From positions 18,945,089 through 19,009,088 of the forward strand of contig OX637405.1 of assembly GCA_951799425.1 (NCBI GenBank): a stretch of DNA of 64,000 nt, read 5' to 3'. This DNA comes from Ilex aquifolium (taxonomy: Eukaryota; Streptophyta; Magnoliopsida; Aquifoliales; Aquifoliaceae). The notes under the pieces are model-generated. The model was not told the origin of the DNA. It saw nothing but the letters and a program-made list of their open reading frames with translations, and did not search any database. Shown piece after piece: positions 41,393 to 54,293 of the stretch. Every line of letters begins with the position of its first letter. Within the stretch, counting starts at the first letter, position 1. A program made the translations under genes and the position numbers.

Positions 41393-44300
41393 CTAGTAAT
41401 TGCCCGTGCTTGAAGGCACGAAGTAAAAAAAAATTATTGTTGTTAATTAAAAGACATACCGAGTAAAAGATAACTAAGGACATTGAGAAATGTATTTGAA
41501 GGCACTTTTTTTTATACCTATCAACATATTTGCATCTAAAACTTCAAAATTAAGCATAAATTTATATAAATTCATCTATTAGTCAATTTCATATTCTCAA
41601 TCAATCAACAAACACTAAAACCAAACTACGTAGTTTCATAGTTTGCACAAAACAACTTGTAAAGAAGGTTACACAAAAAAATAACTCTGGCAATGGTTAC
41701 ACAATGTTGATGTGAGCTATTTGTTATCAAGTTGATCAATCTCAACTTGTAAATTTCTTTGATGATTGTTTCACTGATATCACAGACAAATAAATTCCAA
41801 CTATTTCAATTATTCCACACATAAAACGAAATCAAATAAATAATTCTTGCAAAAAATCGAAAAAAACAAAGACTCAATCCCATACAGTACCTAGGCCACC
41901 CTAAATAAGTGCACAACTAAACTGTTGTAGCTCAGAGATTCAAACTTACCAAGGCGTCAATGGATTTTTCGATTGGTCAACCCTACAAAGAACATTAAAG
42001 AACAATTAAAATAGATTTGCAGATGAGAGAGTGAGGGGAAATAGATTTCTGGCTGGGGAAGATGCTAACATGGTCAACCGCTGAGTCGAATCGCCAAACG
42101 ATCAGCTAAGGGCTGGGCTGAACTTTTTCTTCTCTTTGACATTTTCTTGATAATCTAGAAATCACCTCATGAAATACAGCAAGAACATAATACATACACA
42201 AACAAACATACACACTCTCATCAAACTGAACAGGTCAAATCAAGCAAAACATAGACAATCAAAAGTTTAGAACAAACCAATTCAAGAACCATTAAACAAA
42301 TTAATATTGAGCATCTTCATTAGCACCAGCAAAGATATTCACAAAATTGAAAAGAGCAAAACAGACACACATGTAGATATACCTGTAATGAAGACAAAAA
42401 AGCAAAACACAACAAACTGATTTGCCACAACAACATCCCGATTCCATTAAATAATAAGAAAATTCAGTTCAGCTACAAACCAAATGACTTCAAGGATTCA
42501 AACCCAAAACATTGCATTCAGTCTCCCTCATCCTTTTTGGATTTTTTCCCATTGGTTGACCTTCTCCTTAGCACCCTGCAAAAAATTAAAAGTCATAACA
42601 CCATGAAGCATTAAATGTTATTATCTTAATGCACATTGATAACACAAACTTCCAACAAAAACAAAAAGTTAATGCTAAAACACACCTCCAATCCTAAAAC
42701 TATTGGCAGCAAACAATCATCACATAAACCACTCATCTTTATGGTCTTTAGTAGTATCTACAAAAGCCTATTCCTTTGTAAGAAACTTGTAAGCATTTTC
42801 TAACAGCCACAACTATTGGCCATATATTCCCCCTCACCTCTAGCTAATGCCACTTTTTGGACCCAACCAAAGGGAAAAGCTATGCATATTAGTGATTATC
42901 ATCCGTCATAATAATACACTAATGAGAACTAATTAAATCTAACATAAAACAAAAAAAAATGTATTAAAATTGAGAGACCCAACTCAGGAAAAAAATGCGC
43001 AACAGGATCCTGATGATATTATTTTAAAATTCTTGACTGTTTTTCAGTTTCAATCATCATCTATTAAGAAATCAACACAAAAAAGGCCTCAACCACTGCA
43101 TCATTCTAATAAAATGGAAAGGGGGAAATATACTTCATGCCCAATAATGGTAGCAATCTCTGCATCGGACTAAAATGATGAGGCAATGTTGTAAACACAT
43201 CCACCTAGTAAGCAAAATGCACTAATAACTGGCTCATTGTCAAAATGCTATAGTTCATGATCTGTTTAAATAAACTCTTGGAAGAATAAAAGTTTTCAAG
43301 TTTATAAAGATCATGTATTGAGAAACTTCATTTTTCTAAAGGATGCTTTCAAATTCAGCACCTAGTTGTTTACTTCAATTGTTTAATTCATGTTCTTTTG
43401 AATTTGGTCGATTTTTGTCCATGGATCTTCACCCAGTCACCTTCTCAAATCACACCACCCCAAAACTGAAGACAAAACTTTTTGAAATCAAATGATATCA
43501 CCTCTTTCACATTTTATAAACACATAAAATCACCTAATTAACATGTTCACTCAAATGAATACGCATTTCATTGATACCTATAACAGAGATCCTAATCTTT
43601 TGCGGTTACTATTGTGTCACACACTAACAATCATTCAACTTTCGTTTGCTAATCACTAACATTGATCACTTAAAAATCACGAAAAATCATTGCTTTGTGT
43701 TAAAGGTAATAATTTAAAAAATAATATCATAATATAAATAATTTAACTTACTGTTGTCTCGGCGAGAAGAATTGACCGCTCCACAATATCGATCTTCTCT
43801 ATAATTTCAAATTTCCGCGATCCACGATTCATCTACTTTGCTGGAGCATCCTATCAGCTAGAAAATGCCCAAAAAAATGAAAATCAAATTTATAGACTTT
43901 TTGTAAGTTTGGGAGTAAGGAACTAAATTACCAAATGCCAAATTTTGGCAAAACAGAGAAGTACAAAAGTTACTTTATGAAAGGAACAATACATTTTTTA
44001 AGGTTTTTTCATGAAACCCATCAACAGAAAAAGTAGATATGGAACAAAACAAACTAATTCTACCAAATCAATGAAAGGCATCAAAACCAAGCTTCCCACC
44101 GAACCAAATTTGAAAGCATTAAACTAACCAAAATGAAGGACCTATAAACATTCCAAACAACATATAAAAACCCCTAGATTCCTACTTGCTTAGCGAACAG
44201 ATAAAGTCACCATGTGTTTTGTTGTGTGTGTGTCGTATGTGTTGGGTGTGTGCGTGTTGTGTGTGCGCTCTGAGAGTTATGGGCATTTGGTCGAACACCT

Positions 44301-44943
44301 TGTTTGCGTTGTGTGTGTCATGTGCGTGAAGAAAACAGTGAGAGAGAGAAGTAGAGCGAGAGAGATGCACAAATAAAGAAGTACAGTATTTACCTAGAGA
44401 GACAGCGGCTGGAGAGAGCAGCGAGAGAGAGAGGGGGCAGCGGCCGATTGAGAGGGGCTCATTTCTAGGGCTTGAATTGGGAGAGACATGATTTGGGTAT
44501 CGCCAAGTATGGAAAGAGAATATTTTGGGCTGATTTCTCAGAAAGAGATAAGGGGGGTTTGGAAAGCGTAGGTCAGAAGGCGTGAATATAGCAATACATA
44601 AATGAAAAATCATTTGAGATGGATTTCATGGGAGAGATTTTGGGGATAGTTTGAAAGGTAGGGATAGAGGTGTGAGAGATTAGGAGAGAGAGATAGAAGT
44701 GAAATTGGAGAAGATTTGAGAGATTTTGGAGGAGGGAGAGAGTTGTGAGTCAGCAAATGTCATTGGGCGGGAAAAAAAAATTTAGGACTAACCGTAGACC
44801 ATTGGATCAAAATTTTTGAGATGATCTGAACTGTCTTTTGTTTTAAAACGATCTAGACCTCTCTTTGTCTTTTGGATTTTGTCTCAAAACGATCTGGACA
44901 TCTTTTTGTCTTTTGGATTCAAACTTCGCTTGTCTCAAAAAAA
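41393..44943 (-). mobile_element. Helitron-like element between duplication copies, 5' end unclear
   Basis: CTAG (41393-41396) preceded by A and followed by the hairpin CGTGC/GCACG (41405-41420) marks a 3' Helitron end on the minus strand. The interior lacks coding. Near the right end, 44784-44930, are GGATCAAAATTTTTGAGATG and three copies of CGATCT(G/A)(G/A)AC motifs. These are like the subterminal sequence of the copy ending at 22222. The canonical 5'-TC end is missing; the element meets duplication copy 2 directly. Confidence 0.5.
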
Positions 44944-46017
44944 ATTCGACGTTCGTAGAATTGTAGATTGTAGAGAGAAGGTGGATAGCTTTCTCTTTTT
45001 CCCTCTCTTCCTCCCCAACGTGAGAACCAGCAGGCCAAATGGGGGAGAAATCTGATATTTCTCCCCTTTTTATACTTCCTAAATACTTGGTCCTCATCGC
45101 GCCACATGGGCTCTTTTTCTCGGGTCCGTTTTCGCCCCGAAACGATTAAATTTCATCCCGATTCAAGTTAAAAATATTTTTATTTCAACTTGTTTTAAAT
45201 TATTTTCCAAATTTTGAAATTTTATTAAAAATTTCTTTTTTTGGGTCACCCGAGATCCGACCGTCTCGTAAAATGTAAAAAATCTGACTATCTCGGAATT
45301 CGACGAAATTTGAAAGGGTAACTAGATTTCGCGAGACGAATCCAACGGGGAGGTCCGTTTCGTCATCCGAGTTCTAGAAAAATTCAGGTTTTCAACCCGT
45401 ATCGAAGTGACAATTTACCGTTTTGCCATTTTTTCATAAAAGTTCAAATTTACCCTGTTTTTACACTATCCACTATTGGTGCGATGTTGAAATCGTGACA
45501 GTAGAATATGAATTTCCTTGTTGGACAATGAAATTGACCTATAAGTTTGATTAAATTGAGTTTGAGTATCAATAATTAAATTGGACAGTGAAATACACCC
45601 AAAACAGTGAAATTCGACCTATAAATTTGCTTAGATTGAATTTTAGTATCGCTAGTCAAATTGTCCAATAAAATACACCCAAAAACATTGAAATTAGGCA
45701 TATTTCACTGTTTGAACCATGATAATGAAATATAAATTTCATTGAAATTTAGACAGCCAAATTGGCCCATGGTTGATTAGATTGAAATTTGAAAAATTTG
45801 AAGGCCTGTCCCGTTTGTGGATTTGTTTGATGATAAATCCACCAAGGAAACTTGTTTAATATTAAGTCAATTTTGATCTCCATTGCCCAAAATAATATAT
45901 ATAATTACAACAAATTTGAAAACTAACAACTCTTAAATTTTAGGAGTTTGACTAACATTAAAATTCTATCCATATATAGAATAACACTATTTATTTCTCT
46001 CTCCCTTATATGTATAT
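44944..46017. repeat. 1.07 kb direct duplication, copy 2
   Basis: Repeats 40320-41392 including the LTR 3' part and LTR/flank junction (TTTTTACACTATCC). It ends CTTATATGTATATAGTAAC, i.e. without the Helitron. This shows the likely pre-insertion sequence. Confidence 0.9.
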
Positions 46018-46340
46018 AGTAACATTTAAACACAAAAATAGTACCATTTAAATACAAAAAAATAGTAACATTCAAAAATAAAAAATAGTAACAATGAATA
46101 TTAATATTTGAAAAAATGACATTAATAACATGGTCAACAAAAAAAGTTACATTGAATATTGATATTTCGGAAAAATAATAACATTCAATATTAATAGTAA
46201 CATACTCATCAAAAAAATAGTAACATGCTCATCAAAAAAATAGTAATATGCTCAATAAAAAATATTAACATGCACAACAAAAAAATAGTAACATTGAAAA
46301 AAAATAGTAACATGGATAGTAATATCAATATTAAATTAAT
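46014..46340. repeat. AT-rich tandem repeat with TAGTAACAT units
   Basis: AAAAAAATAGTAACATGCTC-type units of about 20-22 bp recur many times, cleanest at 46190-46300. No coding. Confidence 0.75.
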
Positions 46341-48581
46341 CATAGTCTTTTTTGCAAGAAAAAAAAATGAGAGAGAGAAATGGTAATGATGTCAAATTTA
46401 AATTTGAATTTCAGATTTTATGGAAAAAAATCTTTCATTAAATGTGAATCAATGATGACTGTTTAGGAAATTAATTTAATGTTGAAAATTATTTTTTAAG
46501 TCATTCGAAGGGCATTTTGGAGTTTCAAAAAATTATTGAACTTAACTACTTATTAATAAGATTAACAACGGATTTATCTCCAAATAAGTTTCTTTGATGG
46601 ACTAAACTCATTATAAGTCCATTAATAATGACTCAACCCCAATTTCGCTTGAAATTTTAGTATCACTTATCAAATTGGACAATGAAATACACCAAAAATA
46701 GTGAATTAGACATCATTCATGTAGAAAAACTATCCAACACTTAAAAAGAGAGGAACAAAAATTATTTCAGTGTTATTCGTCCTAAGACACAAATTTCATG
46801 TATTACACTATCTTGGACAGTAAAATACCCAAAATTTCGCTATATTGGATAGTGAAACAACTCATTTCACTGTCACACTCACCAACACAACAATTTGATC
46901 ATCACAAAAAATAATCTAATAAAACTTATCTCAAACACAACATCAAAGTTGTATCGCAATGACACAAGACTTTTTTACTATTTTATTCTTTAAAAACTCA
47001 TAAGAATAAATTACATCGAACATGAACATAGAGAGATAGATATAGGCATGAGGGAGTGATAACATCATTTATTGCAACAAATCTGTCATGGAGTTCATCC
47101 TCATAAATTCGTCAACCACAAGAAGTGGGATATTACATCAAGCAAGCTGGATAGTGAGTTCGTCATAGAATTTTGTCTGTGAGGAAGATGTATAACGACG
47201 TTGTCTTTGCCTTTTGCTTGTACTTCGATTCTTGCTCCTATTTGGATTGTGCTTTTTGGTATTTCACTCACATATTTATGACGAAATGGTATTTCAAATT
47301 TGCATCTTGATGGAAATATTGACAAAAAATGTGATTTTGATCCATACTAAGTGCTATAACTTTAATAAATGTATCATCCAAGTGTAAGTTATCGCGAAGT
47401 AATAAAATGTGGAAATCCGAGATCGTACCGCAAAGAATTGATTAATAACTTAGAACACAAAGAAATTAAAAGTAAAAATTGCTTTTGAGAATTTAGGGTT
47501 TGAAATAGTAATTGGGAATATTAAAGCATCGGGATCCCCTACCAACTCCACACAATATTTATTTATAATCCAATTTTTAAACTCAATTATGAATCAACTG
47601 AAAAGTGATCTTAATAGGAATATGTAGCAGTGATAATATTGAAAACATATCCAAAGATATAATTGATAAATTATTTGAATAAATCTAAGTATCCAATTTT
47701 AAATCACAAGCATTTATCGTGCTCGGAATCAACAATGAATCAAGTTCTCTAACAAATAAAACCTATGTTTATCAAAAACAAGAAATTATTAATTTTTATA
47801 AAAATTCTAGTTAATTAATTCAAACATACAAAACCAGTTATTTAACTCGCAATGAATCTAAAATATTCGATGTACATGACACAACAAATTAAGAGATTTT
47901 ATTGAGCAAAAACTTTATTAAAAGACAAGAATCAATTAATAAGAAAAATCATACACCAAAGAACAATAGATCAAAAATAAATACCGTGCTTCATTAGAAT
48001 AATCATCCCTAACTTTAGTTGAGGATTTATCAATCCATGAGAAGAACAAAAGAAAAACTGGGGAAGAGAGGCTAAAAGCAAGATACCCCAATTATGGTTT
48101 ACAAGAGTTTTTATATAGGGATTAGGAAGCCAAAAACCCAAACAAAGTTAAAGACTCGTTCTAGGTCAATCTGTCTATAGCGTCCGGAAGTGTGTTTTGG
48201 ACTGTACAGATGTACGACTTTTTCTTGCATCTACTGTACATGGCGTCTGGATGCGCTTTGTCAACCATCTGCATGCAAGGCAATTCAATCCTTTTCGGAT
48301 TACTCCAAATCTTCTCCCATTCACGCATTTGCCCTCTCAAGTCTTCAAGTTAACCAATTTACTTACAAAGTGGGAAAACACTACAAAAGAGAGGTAAAAT
48401 CCAAAAACTAACAAATTATGCATAATTAACTACCTTACCTATGTAATTAGCCAAATGACTCACTAATAAACATGCACAATTCATGGCAAATCACTAAGAA
48501 CATTAGGGAGAGAGAGAGAGAGAAAGAGAAAGAAAGAATGAGAGAGAGAGTGGGGAGAAGAGACAAGGATGGAGAAGAGAA
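46341..48581. other. Repeat-rich intergenic DNA without recognised gene
   Basis: 46620-46900 repeats the motif TAGTATCACT...CAAATTGGACARTGAAATACACC seen near 41000. 47340-48170 looks like a dispersed non-coding retroelement segment, with GGGATCCCCTACCAAC at about 47531. A (GA)n tract is at 48509-48550. Small frames at 47101-47325 and 48190-48411 match nothing I know. Confidence 0.35.
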
Positions 48582-49371
48582 TGTCACGCCCCAAATTCAA
48601 AAATAGACGTGATCTAATTAATAACCTTTAAAATCATGAAAACATAACTAAAAACACCATAAAATAAATCAAAGCAACATTGCTCAACATCATCTACACC
48701 AAAAACCCTCAAACATAAATCAACCATTAAAAACTTACATCCACAAAAGCTTAAATAAAAGAAAATATTTCTCTTCAAACTAACTAGTATTCATAAACAT
48801 TATTGAATCATCAAAACCATAAGACTAAAACTGGTAAACAAGTCTCTGAACCTCAAAAGTACGATCCACTTCCACTTCCACTTCCCAATCTGTGTTATCA
48901 TGTAAGTTTGTATCCTCCTCAATATTAAAATATAAAAAAAAATGTTAAAAGAAAGGGTGAACAAAAATAAATTAGTAGAGAGACTTTCTCAAACCTAAAC
49001 AAGGTTTAAAAATAAATAAAACAAGTAGGTCTCAATTTACAAAATAACACATATAGTTTTTGAAGTAAAACATGTGATACTGTAAAGATCTCAAATTTTG
49101 ATACATAAACAGAAAATCCATGATTAGAATAAAATCATTCAAGAAGCAACAACTTATAACAAAAACATCTTATATACGCAGTGTGATTAGCAAGAATTCA
49201 CGCATCGAATATATCTGATTCACAAAAACTCCACCTTCTAATCAATCCCTACAGGACCACAAAAGTTTAGGGAGTGCATATACTGACGTATCAGTATTTA
49301 ACGAAATCCCTTCAGGAATAATATACTAATCTTCAGTCTCGATTCTCATGAACGAATAGTGGATTAGAACT
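48582..49371. mobile_element. Partial LTR (family 3), truncated by the chromovirus
   Basis: Begins TGTCACGCCCCAAATTC, typical of a reversed plant gypsy LTR end. It is cut at 49371 by the LTR of the next element. No second half is found to the right of that element. Confidence 0.45.
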
Positions 49372-51090
49372 TGTCACGTCCCGATTTTTTTTCTTTTTAA
49401 AAAAAAAAAAAACCGGGCGTGATTAAGGAATAAAACCGCACATAACTCATAATAACATTCCTTCTATTATTATTAACATATTCAGCGTACGGTTACATAC
49501 AGATAACATAATCCCCACTTGATCAACTAAAATATTATTGACACAACATAAAGAGAAATAATAGTAGCAGTATCTATCCACGGTCTCCCAGCTTATTCTC
49601 CTGTCTAGTTTCATATTTCTAAAAAATGTTAGATAGGAATGAGCTCACTAGCCCAATAGGATAACGTTTATCAATGACTATCAAGGTTTTAAAATAGTAC
49701 ATAATATAATTGAACAACAAGTAAATGCAATAATATGTCAAATTAATTTTAAAAAAATGCAGCACATATCGATCATGTCAATTCGTCAATTTTCTAGTTC
49801 ATGCATGAACCGCCTCCGAAGAAAACTTTGGGGTCTTACACCCTAGAGAATCCAATGCCATTCTTACTTTTATGGGAACACCAATATCGGAAATTTTGTG
49901 GTGCCACACAAACTACCAACGACAACCGATATTACTAACAAGTGAACACAAGGACAAGTACGAATCTTGTGAATCTTCGCAAAGACCACGTGTCTACTAA
50001 CCTTCAACCATCGATAATGTGTATTCATGACTATTAAAATCCAACAGCAAGTAGAAAATCAAACACTAAATAAATACTCAAAAAAAAAATATTTTATATG
50101 CAACTTGATTTCACAAGATAATTAGGATCTCAATATAAATAAAAAAAATATAACTTGTACATCATCACGATTTATTTATAAAACTCAAGTTCGACCCTAT
50201 GATTAAAGCGATATAATATTATATTATATAATTAAAATAGATTTGATATGAAGCCCCCAAACATACATAAGATGCATTAATGACAGTAAAAAATAAAAGA
50301 AATCCTACCTCTGACGTAACCTTGACTCGATATCGTGTACTGCGGCAAAACAATTGAAATAATATTTTAGAATAAAAATAGATAATAAGGACTTAGTTAA
50401 ACTAAAATAATTTTTGGAATAACTAATGAAAAATAATGATACTTAAATTTGATCTAAAAATATTTAACGAGAAGCAAATTTAAGTGATTTACACCTATAA
50501 AATTACTAGATAATAACTCAAAATCTTACCCAAAATTTTGATCGTAGAAACGAACTCTTAAATCAACAAAATTATGACCCGTTTCTTTCTTTCCTCTCTC
50601 TTCCTTCCCCTCTTTCTCTTTTTCTTCTTTTTTTTGCTGCCTTGTTCGAATGACCAAATGCAGGCTATTTATAGCCAAAATCTTGGCTTCCAACGTCATA
50701 GGTGATGTCTCTCAATTACATCACATGGACAGTTGTCCATTTGTTTGCTATATGTTTTTTTTTTTCCTTTTTGCACGTTTTTAATTTAGCAACCCATGTC
50801 ATCGGACACTTGTCCTCTAGATGTAACACACACACACAATATATATATATATATACTTGTAGATATATCCATCTATTATACTATTAAGAAAGTTGACCTA
50901 AATCATAGTCATTTGACTCGTTTTAACGCGAAGAGTCTATATTTGAGGTTTATTTGTTCATTTTAATTAATTAATTTATTATTATTATTTTTATTATTAT
51001 TATTTATAACACTTAATTATATAGAATCATAATTGATGACCTAATTGGCGTGTTAGTAATTAATAGTATTTTTTTATACGGGTTGTCACA
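49372..51090 (-). mobile_element. 3' LTR of the chromovirus (family 1)
   Basis: On the minus strand it begins TGTGACAACCCG (ending at plus 51090) and ends CGGGACGTGACA (plus 49372). It is about 1.72 kb. The region 49759-51023 is the counterpart of the truncated 5' LTR at 58241-59534. Confidence 0.85.
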
Positions 51091-51103
51091 ATCTACTCCT
51101 CTT
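51091..51103 (-). promoter_or_regulatory. Polypurine tract of the chromovirus
   Basis: The minus strand reads AAGAGGAGTAGAT immediately before the LTR start TGTGACA. This is the expected position for plus-strand DNA priming in retrotransposon replication. Confidence 0.7.
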
Positions 51104-51134
51104 AAAAAGAATTTTGTCCCCGAATTCGATACTA

Positions 51135-51669
51135 ACCTTGAAAGTTAAAAAGGTAGGGATATCTTGTACGCATATCTGCTTCCAGTTCTCACATGGCTCC
51201 TTCAATACCATGATATTGCCATAGCACCTTTACGAGCGATATAACCTTGTTATGTAATATTTGCTCCTTCGTATCGAGAATTTGCACAGGTCGCTCTTCG
51301 TACGTTCCATTTTCTTGAATTTGGACATCCTTCCAGTCAATCATGTGAGACACATATGGCTCACATTTCCTTAGCATGGATACGTGAAACACATCATGTA
51401 TTCTCGACAACTGAGCTGGCATGGTAAGCTGATATGCCACATTTCCAATGCGTTGTACTACCTTGAAGGGTCCAATGTATTTGGGAGCCAACTTACCTTT
51501 TTTTCCAAATCTAGATATTCCTTTCCTAGGGGATACCTTCAAGAATACATAATCACTCACTTGAAACTGCAAGGGTCTCCTCCTTTGATCTGCATAGCTC
51601 TTTTGTCGACTTTGAGTCGTGAGTAGCCGATCCCGAACTACTTGGCTCTTTTCAGTGGTTTCTTTGATA
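51135..51669 (-). pseudogene. Chromovirus integrase C-terminus and chromodomain
   Basis: Minus strand: IIKETTEKSQVVRDRLLTTQ, SRQKSYADQRRRPLQF, GPFKVVQRIGNVAYQLTMP, FHVSMLRKC, then chromodomain-like VQILDTKEQILHNKVISLVK and VLWQYHGIEGAM. A TGA follows where tryptophan is expected. The chromodomain then continues ELEADMRTRYPYLFNF. The integrase core is 2.6 kb away beyond the inserted LTR derivative. Confidence 0.85.
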
Positions 51670-51745
51670 ATTTCAGTGACACCCCAAAATTCGGGTGTCA
51701 ATAATTAACCCTTGATTAACTCTTATTAAGCTAAGATATCAATAT

Positions 51746-51758
51746 GCTCTGATACCAA
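51746..51758 (-). promoter_or_regulatory. Primer binding site for initiator-Met tRNA
   Basis: The minus strand reads TTGGTATCAGAGC directly after the LTR. It matches the complement of the 3' end of plant initiator methionine tRNA, the common LTR-retrotransposon primer. Confidence 0.8.
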
Positions 51759-52039
51759 GCTATGACGCCCCTAAAACCGGGGGTCCTTTATTAACCGTTG
51801 ATCATCTATCAACCCGCAGAATTACCCGTGGATGTCGCTTAACCCAACACCACGGCACAACATCCCTTTTACAGGGATCACAAAACACAAAACTGTATAC
51901 ATTTAATCAAATGACCCATCTGAGGTCCAATATACCATAATTCATACCCCATTATTGTCCATTTACATCATTTGTATAAGAGGACACAAAGCCCAAAAAC
52001 ATGGCAAAACAATCTTAAAATTTCATATTTTTGGAAAAC

Positions 52040-52170
52040 CTACCGGTAGGTTAATGTTCTACCGGTAGATTAATGTTCTACCGGTAGGTTTTTCCTACTG
52101 GACAAAGTTCTACCGGTAGGTTGATGTCCTACCGGTAGGTTTTGCCTACTGGACAAATTTCTACCGGTAG
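52040..52170. repeat. Cluster of six CTACCGGTAG palindromes
   Basis: Perfect 10-bp palindromes start at 52040, 52059, 52078, 52110, 52129 and 52161, spaced 19, 19, 32, 19 and 32 bp. They are linked by TTAATGTT and CCTACTGGACAAA. They lie in the R/U5 side of the LTR. The family member at 60229 has a related cluster; that at 38627 has none. Confidence 0.9.
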
Positions 52171-53911
52171 GTTTTGCCTAGATTTGCCTGTTTCACCTGT
52201 TTTTAATTTCCAATCCCATCAAATCCATCCCAAAACCATCAAATACATGTCTAATGAAGTTTTCTACATTACACATGATCCATACAAGTTCAACTACAAT
52301 CATTTTCATATGATTACATGTCATAACTAAGTTTTAACCAAAGTTTTACAAAAACACAAAATAAAGCACATTCCGGCTTTCTTCATCCTTGAGGTCCCGT
52401 ATGAGGGCCTTCCACTGGTGTATAGCCCGCACCTGAAATGTTTTCCTGTATAGGGTGAGCCACGCTCAATAGAGTATCTCCTACAGAGGCTACTCCCAAT
52501 CCTAAGTGCATATGAAATGTGCACATGCAACAATCAACAAGCATCATCCATTCCAATTAAGAATATGCAATTCAATGTTAGAAATTCTACCATGCAATGT
52601 CATGAAATGAGATGAGACTCACTCATGCACTTTAACCCGAGCCCTCACCGGCTCCCACAACACAATGCAATGTCAATGTGTAATAAATCTGTCATTGATG
52701 AAATATATCCAATGATCATTTTGAAATAAAAGTCATGTATTTATAAAACCAAATCATTATTGGATGTTACACATTGAATGACTATTTTATAAAACAAAAT
52801 CATGTGTCTTTGTTGAGTATCGGATTTTGGAATCACACCGCTGGTTCCGTACACCATTACACTTTTCCGGAATTTCACCACAGGGGAGTGTATGAACCAA
52901 GTAGCCGGGTCTTGCACCCAAGGGAGAATCTAGCTCTTCTTGCTATACCCGACACAAGTTTTTCATGCAACTCAGCCGGATCTTCGATCCAACCTTCCTG
53001 AGTCCACTTATCAACCACCACGAATGGTGTTTGATCAACCATGCACACATACCCACACCCATGCCTCATGCCCATGAATGAGATGCCTCCGTGCATATGC
53101 AATGTAATGAGCAATTGCAACATTAATATCATATTCATATGTAATGGATGTCATATGGATTATTTCTACCACATCTTGACACATACCAAGGATAAATACA
53201 TCCTAAGCATATAATCTCTATAAATCATCACAACGCCAATATATCATGATCACATATCAACATTTACATTCCCAATGGTAATTCACATCATCCAAGCATA
53301 GGATTTCAATTTACCCCGTCATCCAAGCATGTTATCTCAATTTCATCAAAACAACAACTTCAATCATTCAAGGTATTTTATCAATTACCCATACAATGCA
53401 CAACTCATGTAAACACATAACATGCCCCCAATTCCACACTTCTCAAGAAATCACATTAGGCAATTTCCACATACTCAATTCAAGATAGAGTTTATTCTAC
53501 CCATTTTCAATGCCCATTTCACCAAAACAACGACAATAGGCAAATGTTAAATATCTCTAACAACCTACCCATTCCATATAATCACCCTAGGTTGGAAATA
53601 AACCTAAGTAGGAGGGAACCCTACCTCTTGAATCGTAAATCAATGTAGAAAGCCTTCAAGAACACCAATGGAACCTTAGCCTTGATTTCCCCTAAATCCC
53701 GTTTTTTGGATCTTCGGTGAAACCTGTCGTTTTTGGTGTGGTCGCGTAGCCCTCGATGAGAGGAACAACTTTCCCTCTTGGCCCGAGTTGATTTGAGCAA
53801 CCAATCTTTGTAGATCGTAGAGAGAATGTGGAGTTTCTCCCTTTTTTTCTCTCTCTTCCTCTCCAAGGTGAAGACCAGCTGATGAATAGGGGAGAAATCT
53901 GATTTTCTCCC

Positions 53912-53920
53912 CTATTTATA
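53912..53920 (-). promoter_or_regulatory. TATA box of the family 2 LTR
   Basis: The minus strand reads TATAAATAG within GGGTATAAATAGGGGAGAAA, about 370 bp into the LTR. The same context recurs at 63284-63292. It is the probable U3 core promoter; activity is unknown. Confidence 0.55.
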
Positions 53921-54293
53921 CCCTTTAAATACTTGGTCCACAACGCGTCACACGTCCTCCTTTTTCCCGGGTCCGTTTTCGCCCCGAAACGATTAAATTT
54001 CGTCCCAGTTCAAGTTCAAAATATTTTTATTTCAACTTGCTTTAAATTATTTTTCAACTTTCAAAATTTTATTCAAAAATTCGTTTTTTGGGTTACCTAA
54101 GACCCGATCGCCTCGTAAAACACGAAAAAATCCGACTATCTCAGAATTCGATGAAAATTGACAGGGTTGTTAGATTTCGCGAGACGTAGTGGCAAATTAC
54201 CGTTTTATTGGTTTGCAACTCGTACCGTAGTGGCAATTTACCGTTTTACCCCTTTTCGTAAAAAGTTCAAATTTACTCGAGTTTTACAATTTC

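Larger units (their letters stand above)
51675..54288 (-). mobile_element. LTR-plus-primer-site derivative of gypsy family 2 inserted in integrase
   Basis: Flanked by ATTTC on both sides (51670-51674, 54289-54293). Removing it joins the integrase frame (...LFGLEI then IKETTEK...). It has one LTR (51761-54288), a primer site on the minus strand (TTGGTATCAGAGC, plus 51746-51758), about 45 nt of leader, and about 26 nt of an LTR end (plus 51675-51700, TGACACCCC...GGGTGTCA). It is not a classical solo LTR but a large internal deletion derivative. Confidence 0.8.

Noticed and set aside
44182-44613. 143-residue minus-strand frame with an HTQHAHTQHIRHTHNK tail
   Set aside because: The tail is a TG microsatellite; the frame lies inside a non-coding Helitron-like element and matches no family I know.
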